A stretch of 64,000 nucleotides of DNA from Flavobacterium ichthyis (GTDB lineage Bacteria; Bacteroidota; Bacteroidia; Flavobacteriales; Flavobacteriaceae): assembly GCF_009915155.1 (NCBI RefSeq), contig NZ_JAABLM010000013.1, positions 20,996 to 84,995 of the forward strand, written 5' to 3'. The stretch's first letter is position 1, and each line of letters starts with the position of its first letter. The notes below the pieces were generated by a model. That model was not told the DNA's origin and searched no databases. It worked only from the letters and a program-made list of their open reading frames with translations. The position numbers and the translations under genes were made by a program. Shown here piece by piece: positions 38,224 to 46,822 of the stretch.

Positions 38224-41133
38224 ATGAGATATTATATAACCGCTCTACTGCTTTTTAGCCAGTGGGCTTTTTCACAACTACATTTACCGCCAAAAACAAT
38301 AGATTTTACCAAAGAAAAAGTTTGGGTTGATAGTATTTATAATAAGATGTCGATGGAAGAACGCATCGGTCAATTATTTATGGTTGCTGCATATTCTAAC
38401 AAAGATTCGGCTCATATCCGTTCAATCGATAAACTTGTAAAAGATTACCATGTTGGTGGTGTGATTTTTTTTCAAGGTGGTCCAGTTCGTCAAGCCAAGT
38501 TAACAAATAGATACCAAAGCAAAGCTCGCGTTCCACTTTTTGTGGGGATTGATGCAGAATGGGGTGTTGCCATGCGTCTTGATTCTGTTATTAGATATCC
38601 ATGGAATATGACACTTGGTGCGGTTCAAGATTTGAAATTAATAAAAGAAGTTGGTGAACGATATGGCATCCAATCGCGTAGGATGGGGGTGCATTTTAAT
38701 TTTGCACCTGTTTTAGACATCAATACAAATCCCAAAAATCCTATTATCGGAAATCGATCTTTTGGTGAGGATAAAATAAATGTTACCAATAGGGCTTTGG
38801 CTCTAATGAAAGGTATTCAGTCACAAGGAGTTTTGGCCACCGGAAAACATTTTCCGGGACATGGTGATACTGCCACTGATTCACACCATACTTTACCAAT
38901 GCTTAATTTTTCTCGAGAAAGAATTAACGAAGTAGAATTATACCCCTATAAACGATTAATTCGTGAAGGTTTATCGAGTGTAATGGTAGCACATTTAAAC
39001 GTTCCTGTATTAGAACCACGAGATAATTTTCCCACTTCGGTTTCTTATAACGTGGTAACTAACTTGCTACAAAAAGAGTTACACTTTAACGGCTTAATCT
39101 TTACTGATGCTTTGAATATGAAAGGAGCTAGTAATTTTAAACAGCCGGGAGAAATTGACTTTGAAGCATTTGTCGCCGGAAATGATGTTTTGCTTTTTGC
39201 TGAAAATGTACCGTTGGCGATGGAAAAAATTTGCATGGCAATTCAAGACACAATTTTACCAGAATCAAGGTTGGAAAAGTCAGTAAAAAAGATTTTAAAA
39301 TACAAATATCAGGTAGGTTTAAATCAATATCATCCTATTGATTTAGCATTTTTATACGATGATTTAAATAGTCCGGAAACAGAAGCTTTTCAGTACAAAT
39401 TGTACGAAAATGCGTTGACAGTTTTGAAAAATGAAGAAGAAATTTTGCCGATACAAAATCTTGAAGAGGAAAAAATAGCTTATCTAAAATTAGGGGATGA
39501 CAGCGGTAGTATGTTTCTCAACACACTTAAACAATACACTGAAATCACCGAAATTACAAAAGACAGTTTGCATTTAATGCAAGAAAAACTCAACAATTTT
39601 ACTAAAGTAATCATCGGGTTTCACAAAGCTGATGGCGCTTGGAAAAAACACGATTTTACCATAGACGAAATTGTTACCATTCAGGAAATTGCCAAAAAAA
39701 ACAAGGTGATTTTAGATGTTTTTGCCAAACCATATTCGCTAATTCCTTTTAACGAATTTAAAGATATTGAAGGCTTAATTGTCTCTTATCAAAATAGCGA
39801 TCCAGCACAAAATGTTTCAGCGCAATTAATATTTGGAGCAGTAGAATCCAAAGGAAAATTGCCCGTTTCCATTGGGAATTTCTTTAAAGTAAACGATGGT
39901 TTAAAAACTAAAAAACTCAACCGTTTAGGCTTTACCATTGCTGAAAATGTAGGCATGAATTCTAAAGTTTTAGATAATATTGATAATGTTGCCAATAATG
40001 CCATCGAACGAAATATGACACCAGGAATTCAGGTGTTAGTGGCGCGAAAAGGAAAAGTAGTGTACCAAAAATCTTACGGTTATCATGATTATACCAAACA
40101 AGTGAAAGTAAAAAATTCTGATATTTATGATGTGGCTTCGTTGACTAAAATGGTGGCAACACTTCCGTTAACCATGCAACTTTTTGATCAGAAAAAAGTT
40201 AATCTAGAAACTAAACTGGGGCAAATGCTTCCCGAATTTGAAAAAACGGATAAATCTAATATTAGTTTCAAAGAATTAATGTCACATTATGGAAAGTTAC
40301 AACCTTGGCTTCCGTTTTACCAAAGCACCTTAACCGCTCAAAAAGAACCAGACAGTCTTTATTATTCCAGAACGTTATCGAGCGAATTTCCGCTTCAGGT
40401 TTCGGAAAATTTATTTTTGAGAAAAGATTATCCCCAACTATTGCTCAAGCAAATTGCCGATAGTAAATTACTTACCAAAAGAGAATACAAGTACAGTGAT
40501 TTCACTTTTATTTTGCTGAAAGAGTTTGTGGAAAAAAGTTTTAATCAGCCGTTAGACAAATTAGCTGATGAGCATTTTTATAAAAAGTTAGGAGCCAATA
40601 AAACCACTTACAATCCGTTGAGAAAATTTGACCAAAATATTATTCCGCCAACTGAAGAGGACAATTATTTTAGGTACACTACTGTTCAAGGTTATGTTCA
40701 CGATATGGCTGCTGCAATGCAGGATGGAGTAGGAGGTCATGCCGGAATTTTTTCTAACAGCATGGATTTGGCTAAAATAATGCAAATGTACCTTCAAAAA
40801 GGTAATTATGGGGGCAAGCAATTTTTCTCGCCTTCCACTTTCGATATTTTTAATACTTGTCATTACTGCAAAGAAGGCAATCGTCGTGGACTTGGATTTG
40901 ACAAGCCGCAACTTCCTGGAACTTCTGGACCTACTTGTAATTGTACTTCTAAATCCAGTTTTGGCCACACAGGTTTCACCGGTACTATGGCTTGGGCTGA
41001 TCCTGAACAGGAACTAATTTATATTTTCTTGTCTAATAGGACTTATCCGGATTCTAATGCGCCAAATTGGCTCTCACAGGAAAATGTTCGGGAGAATATC
41101 CAGAAGGTTATTTATAATTCTATTGAGAAATAA
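38224..41133 (+). CDS. GH3 beta-N-acetylglucosaminidase fused to a beta-lactamase-like serine hydrolase
   Basis: 969 residues with a signal peptide (ending WAFSQ). Residues about 40-360 are a NagZ-like GH3 domain: KHFPGHGDTATDSHHTLP (208-225) with its His/Asp catalytic pair and IFTDALNMKGA with the nucleophile Asp. A shorter GH3 C-terminal sandwich follows. Residues about 580-960 are a class C beta-lactamase/esterase-like domain with SLTK at 639-642 (S639, K642). This two-module design is common in Bacteroidetes and suggests peptidoglycan turnover: muropeptide sugar cleavage plus an amidase, esterase or DD-peptidase step. The combination is established; the second activity is inferred. Confidence 0.92.
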   Translation: MRYYITALLLFSQWAFSQLHLPPKTIDFTKEKVWVDSIYNKMSMEERIGQLFMVAAYSNKDSAHIRSIDKLVKDYHVGGVIFFQGGPVRQAKLTNRYQSKARVPLFVGIDAEWGVAMRLDSVIRYPWNMTLGAVQDLKLIKEVGERYGIQSRRMGVHFNFAPVLDINTNPKNPIIGNRSFGEDKINVTNRALALMKGIQSQGVLATGKHFPGHGDTATDSHHTLPMLNFSRERINEVELYPYKRLIREGLSSVMVAHLNVPVLEPRDNFPTSVSYNVVTNLLQKELHFNGLIFTDALNMKGASNFKQPGEIDFEAFVAGNDVLLFAENVPLAMEKICMAIQDTILPESRLEKSVKKILKYKYQVGLNQYHPIDLAFLYDDLNSPETEAFQYKLYENALTVLKNEEEILPIQNLEEEKIAYLKLGDDSGSMFLNTLKQYTEITEITKDSLHLMQEKLNNFTKVIIGFHKADGAWKKHDFTIDEIVTIQEIAKKNKVILDVFAKPYSLIPFNEFKDIEGLIVSYQNSDPAQNVSAQLIFGAVESKGKLPVSIGNFFKVNDGLKTKKLNRLGFTIAENVGMNSKVLDNIDNVANNAIERNMTPGIQVLVARKGKVVYQKSYGYHDYTKQVKVKNSDIYDVASLTKMVATLPLTMQLFDQKKVNLETKLGQMLPEFEKTDKSNISFKELMSHYGKLQPWLPFYQSTLTAQKEPDSLYYSRTLSSEFPLQVSENLFLRKDYPQLLLKQIADSKLLTKREYKYSDFTFILLKEFVEKSFNQPLDKLADEHFYKKLGANKTTYNPLRKFDQNIIPPTEEDNYFRYTTVQGYVHDMAAAMQDGVGGHAGIFSNSMDLAKIMQMYLQKGNYGGKQFFSPSTFDIFNTCHYCKEGNRRGLGFDKPQLPGTSGPTCNCTSKSSFGHTGFTGTMAWADPEQELIYIFLSNRTYPDSNAPNWLSQENVRENIQKVIYNSIEK

Positions 41134-41278
41134 TTTTTTGGCTTGAGAGATTTGAATAGGAGATTTGCAGTACTGAATTAGGTTATTAACTCAATAGGTT
41201 TTTGAAAGTTGTTGGCTTGTTTAGTTTCTAAATTTTATGGGAAGACTCTTGATTAAAACTTGCAAACTTCTTTTTATT

Positions 41279-41380
41279 TGCGTGAGGGATTGAGCCTTTG
41301 TTTGAGCTCGTTTTTTTGGTGGAACGAAGTGGAGCCGAAAAAACAGCGAGTGGCGAAAGCCCGACCCGAAGGGACACGCC
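41279..41380 (-). repeat. Dispersed palindromic repeat, family B copy 2 (inverted)
   Basis: On the minus strand it runs GGCGTGTCCC (41380-41371), CGGGTCGGGCTTTC (about 41366-41353), then CGCTGTTTTTTC and AAAAAAACGAGCT, ending AATCCCTCACGCA (41291-41279). It ends within 10 bp of the alkB stop codon. The rest of the 255-bp gap after the GH3 gene is AT-rich with nothing recognisable. Confidence 0.75.
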
Positions 41381-41388
41381 GTAAATAA

Positions 41389-41985
41389 TTATTTTATCTG
41401 CCGAAACGTTAGATTAATTCTTGGGAGCATTGGTTTTTTTGATTTTGGGATTTCGTGTTCCCAATTTTCATTTGTATAGCCGTGCATGAGGAGTAAGGTG
41501 CCGTGGTGCAAGGGTATTTCGAGTTGTGGTACTTCTTTGCGGAATTTGTGACGTAAACGAAAAAGGCGCGTTTGTCCGAAACTTACTGATGCAATAGCTG
41601 GTTTTTCACCGCTTTTGTCTTCTTTATCGGAATGCCAAGAAACGCCATCATTGCCATCACGATAAAGATTTAGTAAAACGGCGTTGTATTCAAAACCCGT
41701 TTTTTCTTCAACCTGATGCTTTAAAGTAAGTAATTCTGGTGTAAATTTATTCTCTTTTTCATTTTCATACCAAGCAATTTTACGGGGAACAACAATGGTT
41801 TTTTTATACATTTCCATTTTATGCTCTTGCCATGGCGTGTTGTTAAGAAAATGATGGTAGTAATAATCAGCCATATTTTTTGTTACAAAGCCATCTTGCT
41901 GGTATAAATTTAATTCGGGGAAATCAAAATTGTGTAATTTTTTTTTTCCAGCAGTAAATAGTTCGGTGTCGCTAAAGAGTAACAT
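41389..41985 (-). CDS. alkB: AlkB-like 2OG-Fe(II) dioxygenase (DNA alkylation repair)
   Basis: 198 residues. The jelly-roll iron-binding triad is H118-x-D120 and H177, with 2-oxoglutarate Arg189 and the AlkB-specific Arg195 in PRINLTFR. YNAVLLNLYRDGNDGVSWHSDKED is the classic AlkB core (only partly quoted). It would remove methyl adducts from 1-methyladenine and 3-methylcytosine. It lies divergent to an S24-type repressor, with a palindrome between them, so damage-inducible control is plausible. Confidence 0.9.
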   Translation of the reverse strand: MLLFSDTELFTAGKKKLHNFDFPELNLYQQDGFVTKNMADYYYHHFLNNTPWQEHKMEMYKKTIVVPRKIAWYENEKENKFTPELLTLKHQVEEKTGFEYNAVLLNLYRDGNDGVSWHSDKEDKSGEKPAIASVSFGQTRLFRLRHKFRKEVPQLEIPLHHGTLLLMHGYTNENWEHEIPKSKKPMLPRINLTFRQIK

Positions 41986-42044
41986 TGGGGAAAGTTATAA
42001 TTGTTAATGTTTACAAATTTAGGATGTTTTATCTCAATAATTAT

Positions 42045-42071
42045 TATCTTTGTTGGGATAAATAATCCCAA
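42045..42071 (+). promoter_or_regulatory. Promoter -7 element plus palindromic operator in alkB/S24 divergon
   Basis: TATCTTTG (42045-42052) is an exact -7 match, immediately followed by the palindrome TTGGGAT-AAATA-ATCCCAA (42053-42071). The palindrome would cover the transcription start of the repressor gene, five bases before the ATG. It is the natural candidate binding site of the repressor itself. The -33 part is weak. Confidence 0.7.
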
Positions 42072-42076
42072 GTCAT

Positions 42077-42841
42077 ATGTCGTTGTTTTCTGATAATATC
42101 CGTCACCTTCGGAATAAAATAGAGGTTTCTCAAGCATTTGTTGCAGAAAAATTAATAATTACAAGAGATAGGTTTGCAAAATATGAAGCAGGCAAATCGC
42201 AACCACCATTTGAGATTTTGGTAAAAATATCTCGATTTTACCATGTAAGTATCGATATTTTATTAACTACTGATATAAGAAAAATTGATTTTGAAAAATT
42301 GCTAAAACTTGATGATAATCGAATTTTGTTACCCATTACGGTTGATAGTTTTGGCGAAAATATGATTGAAATTATTCCGCATAATGCAAGAGCAGGATAT
42401 TTGCACGGGTATAGCGATCCGGAATTTATAGAAAACTTGCAAAGTATTTCTTTACCTTTTTTAAAAAATGGAAAATTTAGAGCGTTTCCGGTTTCGGGTG
42501 ATTCGATGCCTCCGCACAAAGATGGTTCATTTATAGTTGGGAAATATATTGAAAATTTAGGCGATGTTAGAGATGGAAAAACTTATATTTTATTGACTAA
42601 AAATGATGGAATCGTTTATAAAAGACTCAATAAAAATGGTAAGAATAATTTAGTTTTAAAATCAGACAATGATTTTTACAAACCCTATCAAATTAAAGCA
42701 TCAGAGATTTTAGAGATTTGGGAATTTGCTTGCAGTATTGCCACAACTGAGTTTGATGCTCGAGAACTTCCACCAGAAAATTTGCGTGAAATTTTACAAG
42801 GAATTCGAACTGAAATCAAAGATTTAAAATTTAATCAGTGA
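42077..42841 (+). CDS. XRE-HTH / S24 peptidase repressor (LexA-like)
   Basis: 254 residues. N-terminal HTH (SQAFVAEKLIITRDRFAKYEAGKSQP, about 18-43, not all quoted as a motif), then a linker with an Ala106-Gly107 cleavage-type bond (NARAGYLHGY) and a C-terminal S24 domain with Ser143 (GDSM) and Lys182 (VYKRL), the dyad for self-cleavage. By family it would autocleave upon RecA activation, releasing its targets. It sits beside alkB and the perfect palindrome in the divergent promoter region. The true inducer is unknown. Confidence 0.9.
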   Translation: MSLFSDNIRHLRNKIEVSQAFVAEKLIITRDRFAKYEAGKSQPPFEILVKISRFYHVSIDILLTTDIRKIDFEKLLKLDDNRILLPITVDSFGENMIEIIPHNARAGYLHGYSDPEFIENLQSISLPFLKNGKFRAFPVSGDSMPPHKDGSFIVGKYIENLGDVRDGKTYILLTKNDGIVYKRLNKNGKNNLVLKSDNDFYKPYQIKASEILEIWEFACSIATTEFDARELPPENLREILQGIRTEIKDLKFNQ

Positions 42842-42990
42842 TGGGAAGGAGAACGGAAACGAACAGATTAAATCACAAAAAAAAAGTAGATCAGAAAAAA
42901 AATCGTGAAAAAACTGCAGAAATAAATCGTAGAGAAAAGCTCAAATTAATAACCAAAAAGTTTAAAGATAACGAAGATAAAAATGCCTGA
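42841..42990 (+). CDS. Small, highly basic ORF overlapping both neighbours
   Basis: 49 codons starting MGRRTETNRLNHKKKVDQKK and ending in KDNEDKNA. It overlaps the repressor stop by one base (TGATG) and its last eight bases overlap the ychJ ATG, which suggests translational coupling in a three-gene unit. More than a third of the residues are Lys or Arg, so nucleic-acid binding is possible. Not recognised. Its length makes it easily missed; the double overlap is the main support. Confidence 0.5.
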   Translation: MGRRTETNRLNHKKKVDQKKNREKTAEINRREKLKLITKKFKDNEDKNA

Positions 42991-43357
42991 TTGTTATTGC
43001 GGAAGTACAATATCTATAGAAAATTGCTGCTTGCCTTTTATTGAAAATCTAAGAGTTCCTGCAACAGCTGAACAATTAATGCGATCTAGATATGTAGCTT
43101 ATGTCTTGAAAAATGCGGATTATTTAATCGAAACTACTCATATTCAAACAAGAAACTTTCATCACAAAAAAGATATTTTAGAATGGGCCAACAGTACCTA
43201 TTGGCTTAAATTAGAGATAATTAACTTTTCTAATACTAGTGTAGAATTTAAAGCGTATTACCTTAATAATCAATTATTTACTAATGTTCATCACGAAAAA
43301 TCTAATTTTTTATTTCAGGATGGAAAATGGTTTTATGTTGATGGTCAAATTTTTTAG
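42983..43357 (+). CDS. YchJ family protein (SEC-C-like, NTF2-like)
   Basis: 124 residues. The N-terminal CYCGSTISIENCC resembles the SEC-C zinc motif, followed by PATAEQLMRSRYVAYVLKNADYLIETTH, typical of YchJ (partially quoted). The NTF2-like fold follows. Function not established in the family. The start overlaps the end of the small basic ORF. Confidence 0.9.
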   Translation: MPDCYCGSTISIENCCLPFIENLRVPATAEQLMRSRYVAYVLKNADYLIETTHIQTRNFHHKKDILEWANSTYWLKLEIINFSNTSVEFKAYYLNNQLFTNVHHEKSNFLFQDGKWFYVDGQIF

Positions 43358-43437
43358 TGTAAATATTTAACGTCACTTTTTTAGCCAATAATCATTAATA
43401 TCTTTACCTTTAGAGAACAACCCAAAATAAAAATGAA

Positions 43438-45345
43438 ATGAGTTACTATCATATTAATAATTTAGAACAATACTTTAAACACTACAAAAAATCAATTAGA
43501 GAGCCAAGAAAATTTTGGGAAAAGATTGCTGATGAAAATTTCACTTGGTATCAAAAATGGGACAAAGTAGTAGAATACAACATGCAAGAAGCTGATATAA
43601 AGTGGTTTCTTAATGCAAAAGTGAATATTACAAAAAATTGTATCGATAGACATTTGACAAAAAGAGGAGAGAAAACTGCGATTATCTTTGAACCTAATAA
43701 TCCTGATGAAGATGCCCAACATATCACTTATAATGATTTATACGAAAGAGTTTGTAAAATGGCAAATGTGCTTCGGGGTCAAGGCATTCAAAAAGGAGAT
43801 AGGGTTTGCATTTACCTTCCTATGATTCCTGAATTAGCAGTAGCAGTTTTAGCTTGTGCAAGAATAGGAGCCATACATTCGGTAGTTTTTGCGGGATTTT
43901 CTGCTTCGGCTTTAACCACTAGAATAAATGATTCGGGTTGTAAGATGGTGATTACTTCGGATGGCGGTTTTCGTGGGAACAAAACGATTGAGTTAAAGGG
44001 AATTGTGGACGAAGCTTTAACAAAATGCGAAACTGTCGAAAAAGTTTTAGTTGTCAAAAGAACCCACGGAAAAATCGACATGAAAGAAGGCAGAGACCTT
44101 TGGCTTGATAAACTTTTGGAAGAAGCAGTTAGCAATAATGTTGCTGAAATTATGGATGCTGAAGACCCACTTTTTATTTTGTACACTTCAGGTTCTACAG
44201 GAAAACCTAAAGGAATGTTACATACCACGGCAGGTTATATGGTATATTCTGCTTATACTTTTAAAAATATTTTTGCGTACGAAGAAAACGATGTTTTTTG
44301 GTGTACCGCAGATATTGGCTGGATTACCGGACATTCATACATTTTATATGGACCTTTATTAAATGGAGCCACAACAGTGATTTTTGAAGGCATTCCTACT
44401 TATCCTGATTTTGGAAGATTTTGGGAAGTAATTGCTAAACACAAAATCACACAATTTTATACCGCTCCAACAGCAATCAGGTCTTTGGCAAAAGAAAATA
44501 CGGAATGGGTTGAAAAACACAATTTATCGACATTAAAAGTGATTGGTTCGGTTGGAGAGCCCATTAATGAAGAGGCTTGGCATTGGTTTAACAATCATGT
44601 TGGAAAAAAAACCTCGCCTTTAGTAGATACTTGGTGGCAAACCGAAACAGGTGGAATTTTAATTTCGCCAATTCCATTTGTAACCCCCACAAAACCAACG
44701 TACGCCACACTACCTTTACCAGGAGTTCAAGCCGTTTTAATGGACGAAAAGCGAAATGAAATTGAAGACAATCAGGTAGTTGGAAGTTTGTGTATAAAAT
44801 TTCCTTGGCCTGGAATCGCTCGAACCATTTGGGGAGATCATCAACGATTTAAAGAAACTTATTTTACGGCATTTCCTGGAAAATATTTTAGTGGAGATGG
44901 CGCTTTACGAGATGAAGTAGGATATTATAGAATTACCGGAAGGGTTGATGACGTAGTCATTGTTTCCGGACATAATTTAGGAACAGCGCCAATTGAAGAT
45001 GCCATCAATGAACATCCAGCCGTAGCAGAATCAGCCATTGTGGGATTTCCACATGATGTAAAAGGAAATGCGCTTTACGGTTTCATCACATTGAAAGAAT
45101 CTGGGGCAGGCAGAGATCGAGAAAATTTAAAAAACGAAATTAATCAGCATATTGCCGGACATATCGGTCCGATTGCCAAACTCGATAAAATTCAGTTTGT
45201 TTCGGGATTACCTAAAACGCGTTCTGGAAAAATAATGCGACGTATTTTGCGAAAAATTGCTGAGGGCGATTTTTCTAATTTTGGAGATACCACCACTTTA
45301 CTAAATCCAGAAATTGTAGATGAAATTAAAGATGCACGAGTATAA
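43438..45345 (+). CDS. acs: Acetyl-CoA synthetase (acetate--CoA ligase)
   Basis: Activates acetate to acetyl-CoA through acetyl-AMP. 635 residues. Adenylate P-loop YTSGSTGKPKG (249-259), then TWWQTETGG, YRITGRVDDVV, and the acylation site Lys598 in PKTRSGKIMRR. The N-terminal acetyl-CoA-synthetase-like extension (HYKKSIREPRKFWEKIA) is present. A near -7 match TATCTTTA (43399-43406) precedes it by 31 bp. Nothing in the flanks suggests co-regulation. Confidence 0.96.
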   Translation: MSYYHINNLEQYFKHYKKSIREPRKFWEKIADENFTWYQKWDKVVEYNMQEADIKWFLNAKVNITKNCIDRHLTKRGEKTAIIFEPNNPDEDAQHITYNDLYERVCKMANVLRGQGIQKGDRVCIYLPMIPELAVAVLACARIGAIHSVVFAGFSASALTTRINDSGCKMVITSDGGFRGNKTIELKGIVDEALTKCETVEKVLVVKRTHGKIDMKEGRDLWLDKLLEEAVSNNVAEIMDAEDPLFILYTSGSTGKPKGMLHTTAGYMVYSAYTFKNIFAYEENDVFWCTADIGWITGHSYILYGPLLNGATTVIFEGIPTYPDFGRFWEVIAKHKITQFYTAPTAIRSLAKENTEWVEKHNLSTLKVIGSVGEPINEEAWHWFNNHVGKKTSPLVDTWWQTETGGILISPIPFVTPTKPTYATLPLPGVQAVLMDEKRNEIEDNQVVGSLCIKFPWPGIARTIWGDHQRFKETYFTAFPGKYFSGDGALRDEVGYYRITGRVDDVVIVSGHNLGTAPIEDAINEHPAVAESAIVGFPHDVKGNALYGFITLKESGAGRDRENLKNEINQHIAGHIGPIAKLDKIQFVSGLPKTRSGKIMRRILRKIAEGDFSNFGDTTTLLNPEIVDEIKDARV

Positions 45346-45447
45346 ATATGAAATCACAATAAGTTGGAACTAATTTATTATTTGTAAAAAAAATTTCACA
45401 AAGTTTTATTTATAAATTTACCCTAAATTTAATTTTAAACAATAAAA

Positions 45448-46326
45448 ATGGCATCAGGATTTTTTGCAATTTTAGACGACATTGGCGCCTTGATGGACGA
45501 TGTGGCAGTAACTAGTAAATTAGCTACCAAAAAAACAGCCGGTATATTAGGCGATGATTTAGCTGTAAATGCCGAAAAAGCCACCGGTTTTTTGGCAACA
45601 AGAGAAATACCGGTACTTTGGGCAATTACTAAAGGTTCGTTTATCAATAAACTAATCATTTTGCCACTGGTATTTTTGCTCAATTATTTCTTCCCTGTTG
45701 TTATCACAATTATTTTGATCTTGGGTGGAATTTATTTGGCCTACGAAGGTGCCGAAAAAATTGTGGAGTTTTTATTTCATCGAACAAAAAAAGCCGAAGA
45801 AGTGGTTCATGAAGCTACGCTGCCGGAAACTGATGTCAATTCGGAAAAAGCAAAAATAAGTTCTGCCATTAAAACCGATTTTATTTTATCGCTCGAAATT
45901 GTAATTATCGCGTTGGCCACCGTAATTGAAGAAGAACATCCATTAATCACGCAAATTATAGCCGTTTCGGTGGTAGCATTGATTGCCACAGTTGGTGTTT
46001 ACGGAATTGTAGCATTAATTGTTAGGATGGATGATGCTGGTCGTTTTCTTATCAAGAAATCAAGTAATAAAGGATTTTTAGGCTTCTTAGGAAATTTTTT
46101 GGTAAGAGCATTACCGGTCGTAATTAAGTTTTTAAGTATTGTAGGAACGTTGGCATTACTTTTAGTTTCCGGAGGAATTTTTGTTCATAATATCGATTAT
46201 TTTCATCATTTATTTCCAAATGTTCCTTCTATTTTAAAAGAATTTGGTTTTGGATTAATAGTAGGTTTACTTGTTGTAGGAATTGTAACTATTGGCAAGA
46301 AAGTATTTTCAAAGTTGAGGAGTTAG
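45448..46326 (+). CDS. DUF808 family membrane protein
   Basis: 292 residues with the DUF808 N-terminus (MASGFFAILDDIGALMDDVAVTSKLATKKTAGILGDDLAVNAE, given only as start) and about six hydrophobic segments. YedI of E. coli belongs here. Function unknown. The AT-rich 102-bp gap after acs holds no clear promoter, so it could share acs transcription. Confidence 0.88.
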   Translation: MASGFFAILDDIGALMDDVAVTSKLATKKTAGILGDDLAVNAEKATGFLATREIPVLWAITKGSFINKLIILPLVFLLNYFFPVVITIILILGGIYLAYEGAEKIVEFLFHRTKKAEEVVHEATLPETDVNSEKAKISSAIKTDFILSLEIVIIALATVIEEEHPLITQIIAVSVVALIATVGVYGIVALIVRMDDAGRFLIKKSSNKGFLGFLGNFLVRALPVVIKFLSIVGTLALLLVSGGIFVHNIDYFHHLFPNVPSILKEFGFGLIVGLLVVGIVTIGKKVFSKLRS

Positions 46327-46486
46327 AATCTCGTTACTTTTCGGATTTTTGTTTGAATATCCAAATTTGAAACAAATAGTTTCGAGCCACAAATCATTAG
46401 TGAAATGTTTCAGAATTTAAAAAATGAAATTAAAGCACTAAAAAAAAATTAGATTAACTTTAATTACTGTTGCAAAATAAAAAATA

Positions 46487-46520
46487 AAAACCCTGATAAT
46501 CAATTGATTTCAGGGTTTTG
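46487..46520 (+). terminator. Rho-independent terminator
   Basis: AAAACCCTGA (46487-46496)/TCAGGGTTTT (46510-46519) with a 13-nt loop; T-run follows. It is about 160 bp after the DUF808 gene and also faces the 3' end of the tRNA gene. The 160 bp in between hold nothing recognisable. Confidence 0.8.
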
Positions 46521-46574
46521 TTTTTTTAGATTGTATTTAGGAAAAAAAATTCGCAAAAATATAATCTACTAATG

Positions 46575-46655
46575 TGGGAAGAGCAGGATTCGAACCTGCG
46601 AAGGTTTCCCAACGGATTTACAGTCCGTCCTCGTTGGCCGCTTGAGTATCTTCCC
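46575..46655 (-). tRNA. tRNA-Tyr (GTA)
   Basis: 81 nt, class II with a long variable arm. Acceptor 5' GGGAAGA (46655-46649) pairs with 3' TCTTCCC; anticodon GTA (46621-46619 on the minus strand, loop CTGTAAA); T arm contains GGTTCGAATCC. The 3' CCA is not encoded. A textbook promoter lies just upstream. Confidence 0.97.
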
Positions 46656-46673
46656 GGGCGTCTAACGCGGTTG

Positions 46674-46703
46674 CAAATATAGGACTGTTTTTTATTTTTA
46701 CAA
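46674..46703 (-). promoter_or_regulatory. tRNA-Tyr promoter (TTG-N19-TATATTTG)
   Basis: On the minus strand: TTG (46703-46701), exactly 19 bp, TATATTTG (46681-46674). The predicted start falls about 12 nt before the mature tRNA. Identical in spacing and -7 sequence to the ffs promoter. Confidence 0.88.
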
Positions 46704-46770
46704 GTGTTTTTGTTCGATTATTTACAATAAATTTTTAGAAATATTGCAATCATTTGGTAATGAGTTTAAT

Positions 46771-46797
46771 AAAAAAAATCTCCCTTGGGAGATTTTT
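46771..46797 (-). terminator. Terminator of the TlpA gene
   Basis: A near-perfect palindrome AAATCTCCC-TT-GGGAGATTT with A-runs and T-runs on both sides, about 25 bp downstream of the minus-strand TlpA stop codon. Confidence 0.85.
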
Positions 46798-46822
46798 AAT
46801 CAATTATGTTATTTGCTAAAAA

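Noticed and set aside
41910..42137. Minus-strand ORF across the alkB/S24 intergenic region
   Set aside because: It overlaps the alkB start and the repressor start antisense; promoter and palindrome explain the region.
46404..46451. A 15-codon ORF (MFQNLKNEIKALKKN) after the DUF808 gene
   Set aside because: Too short, AT-rich context, no overlap or promoter to support it.
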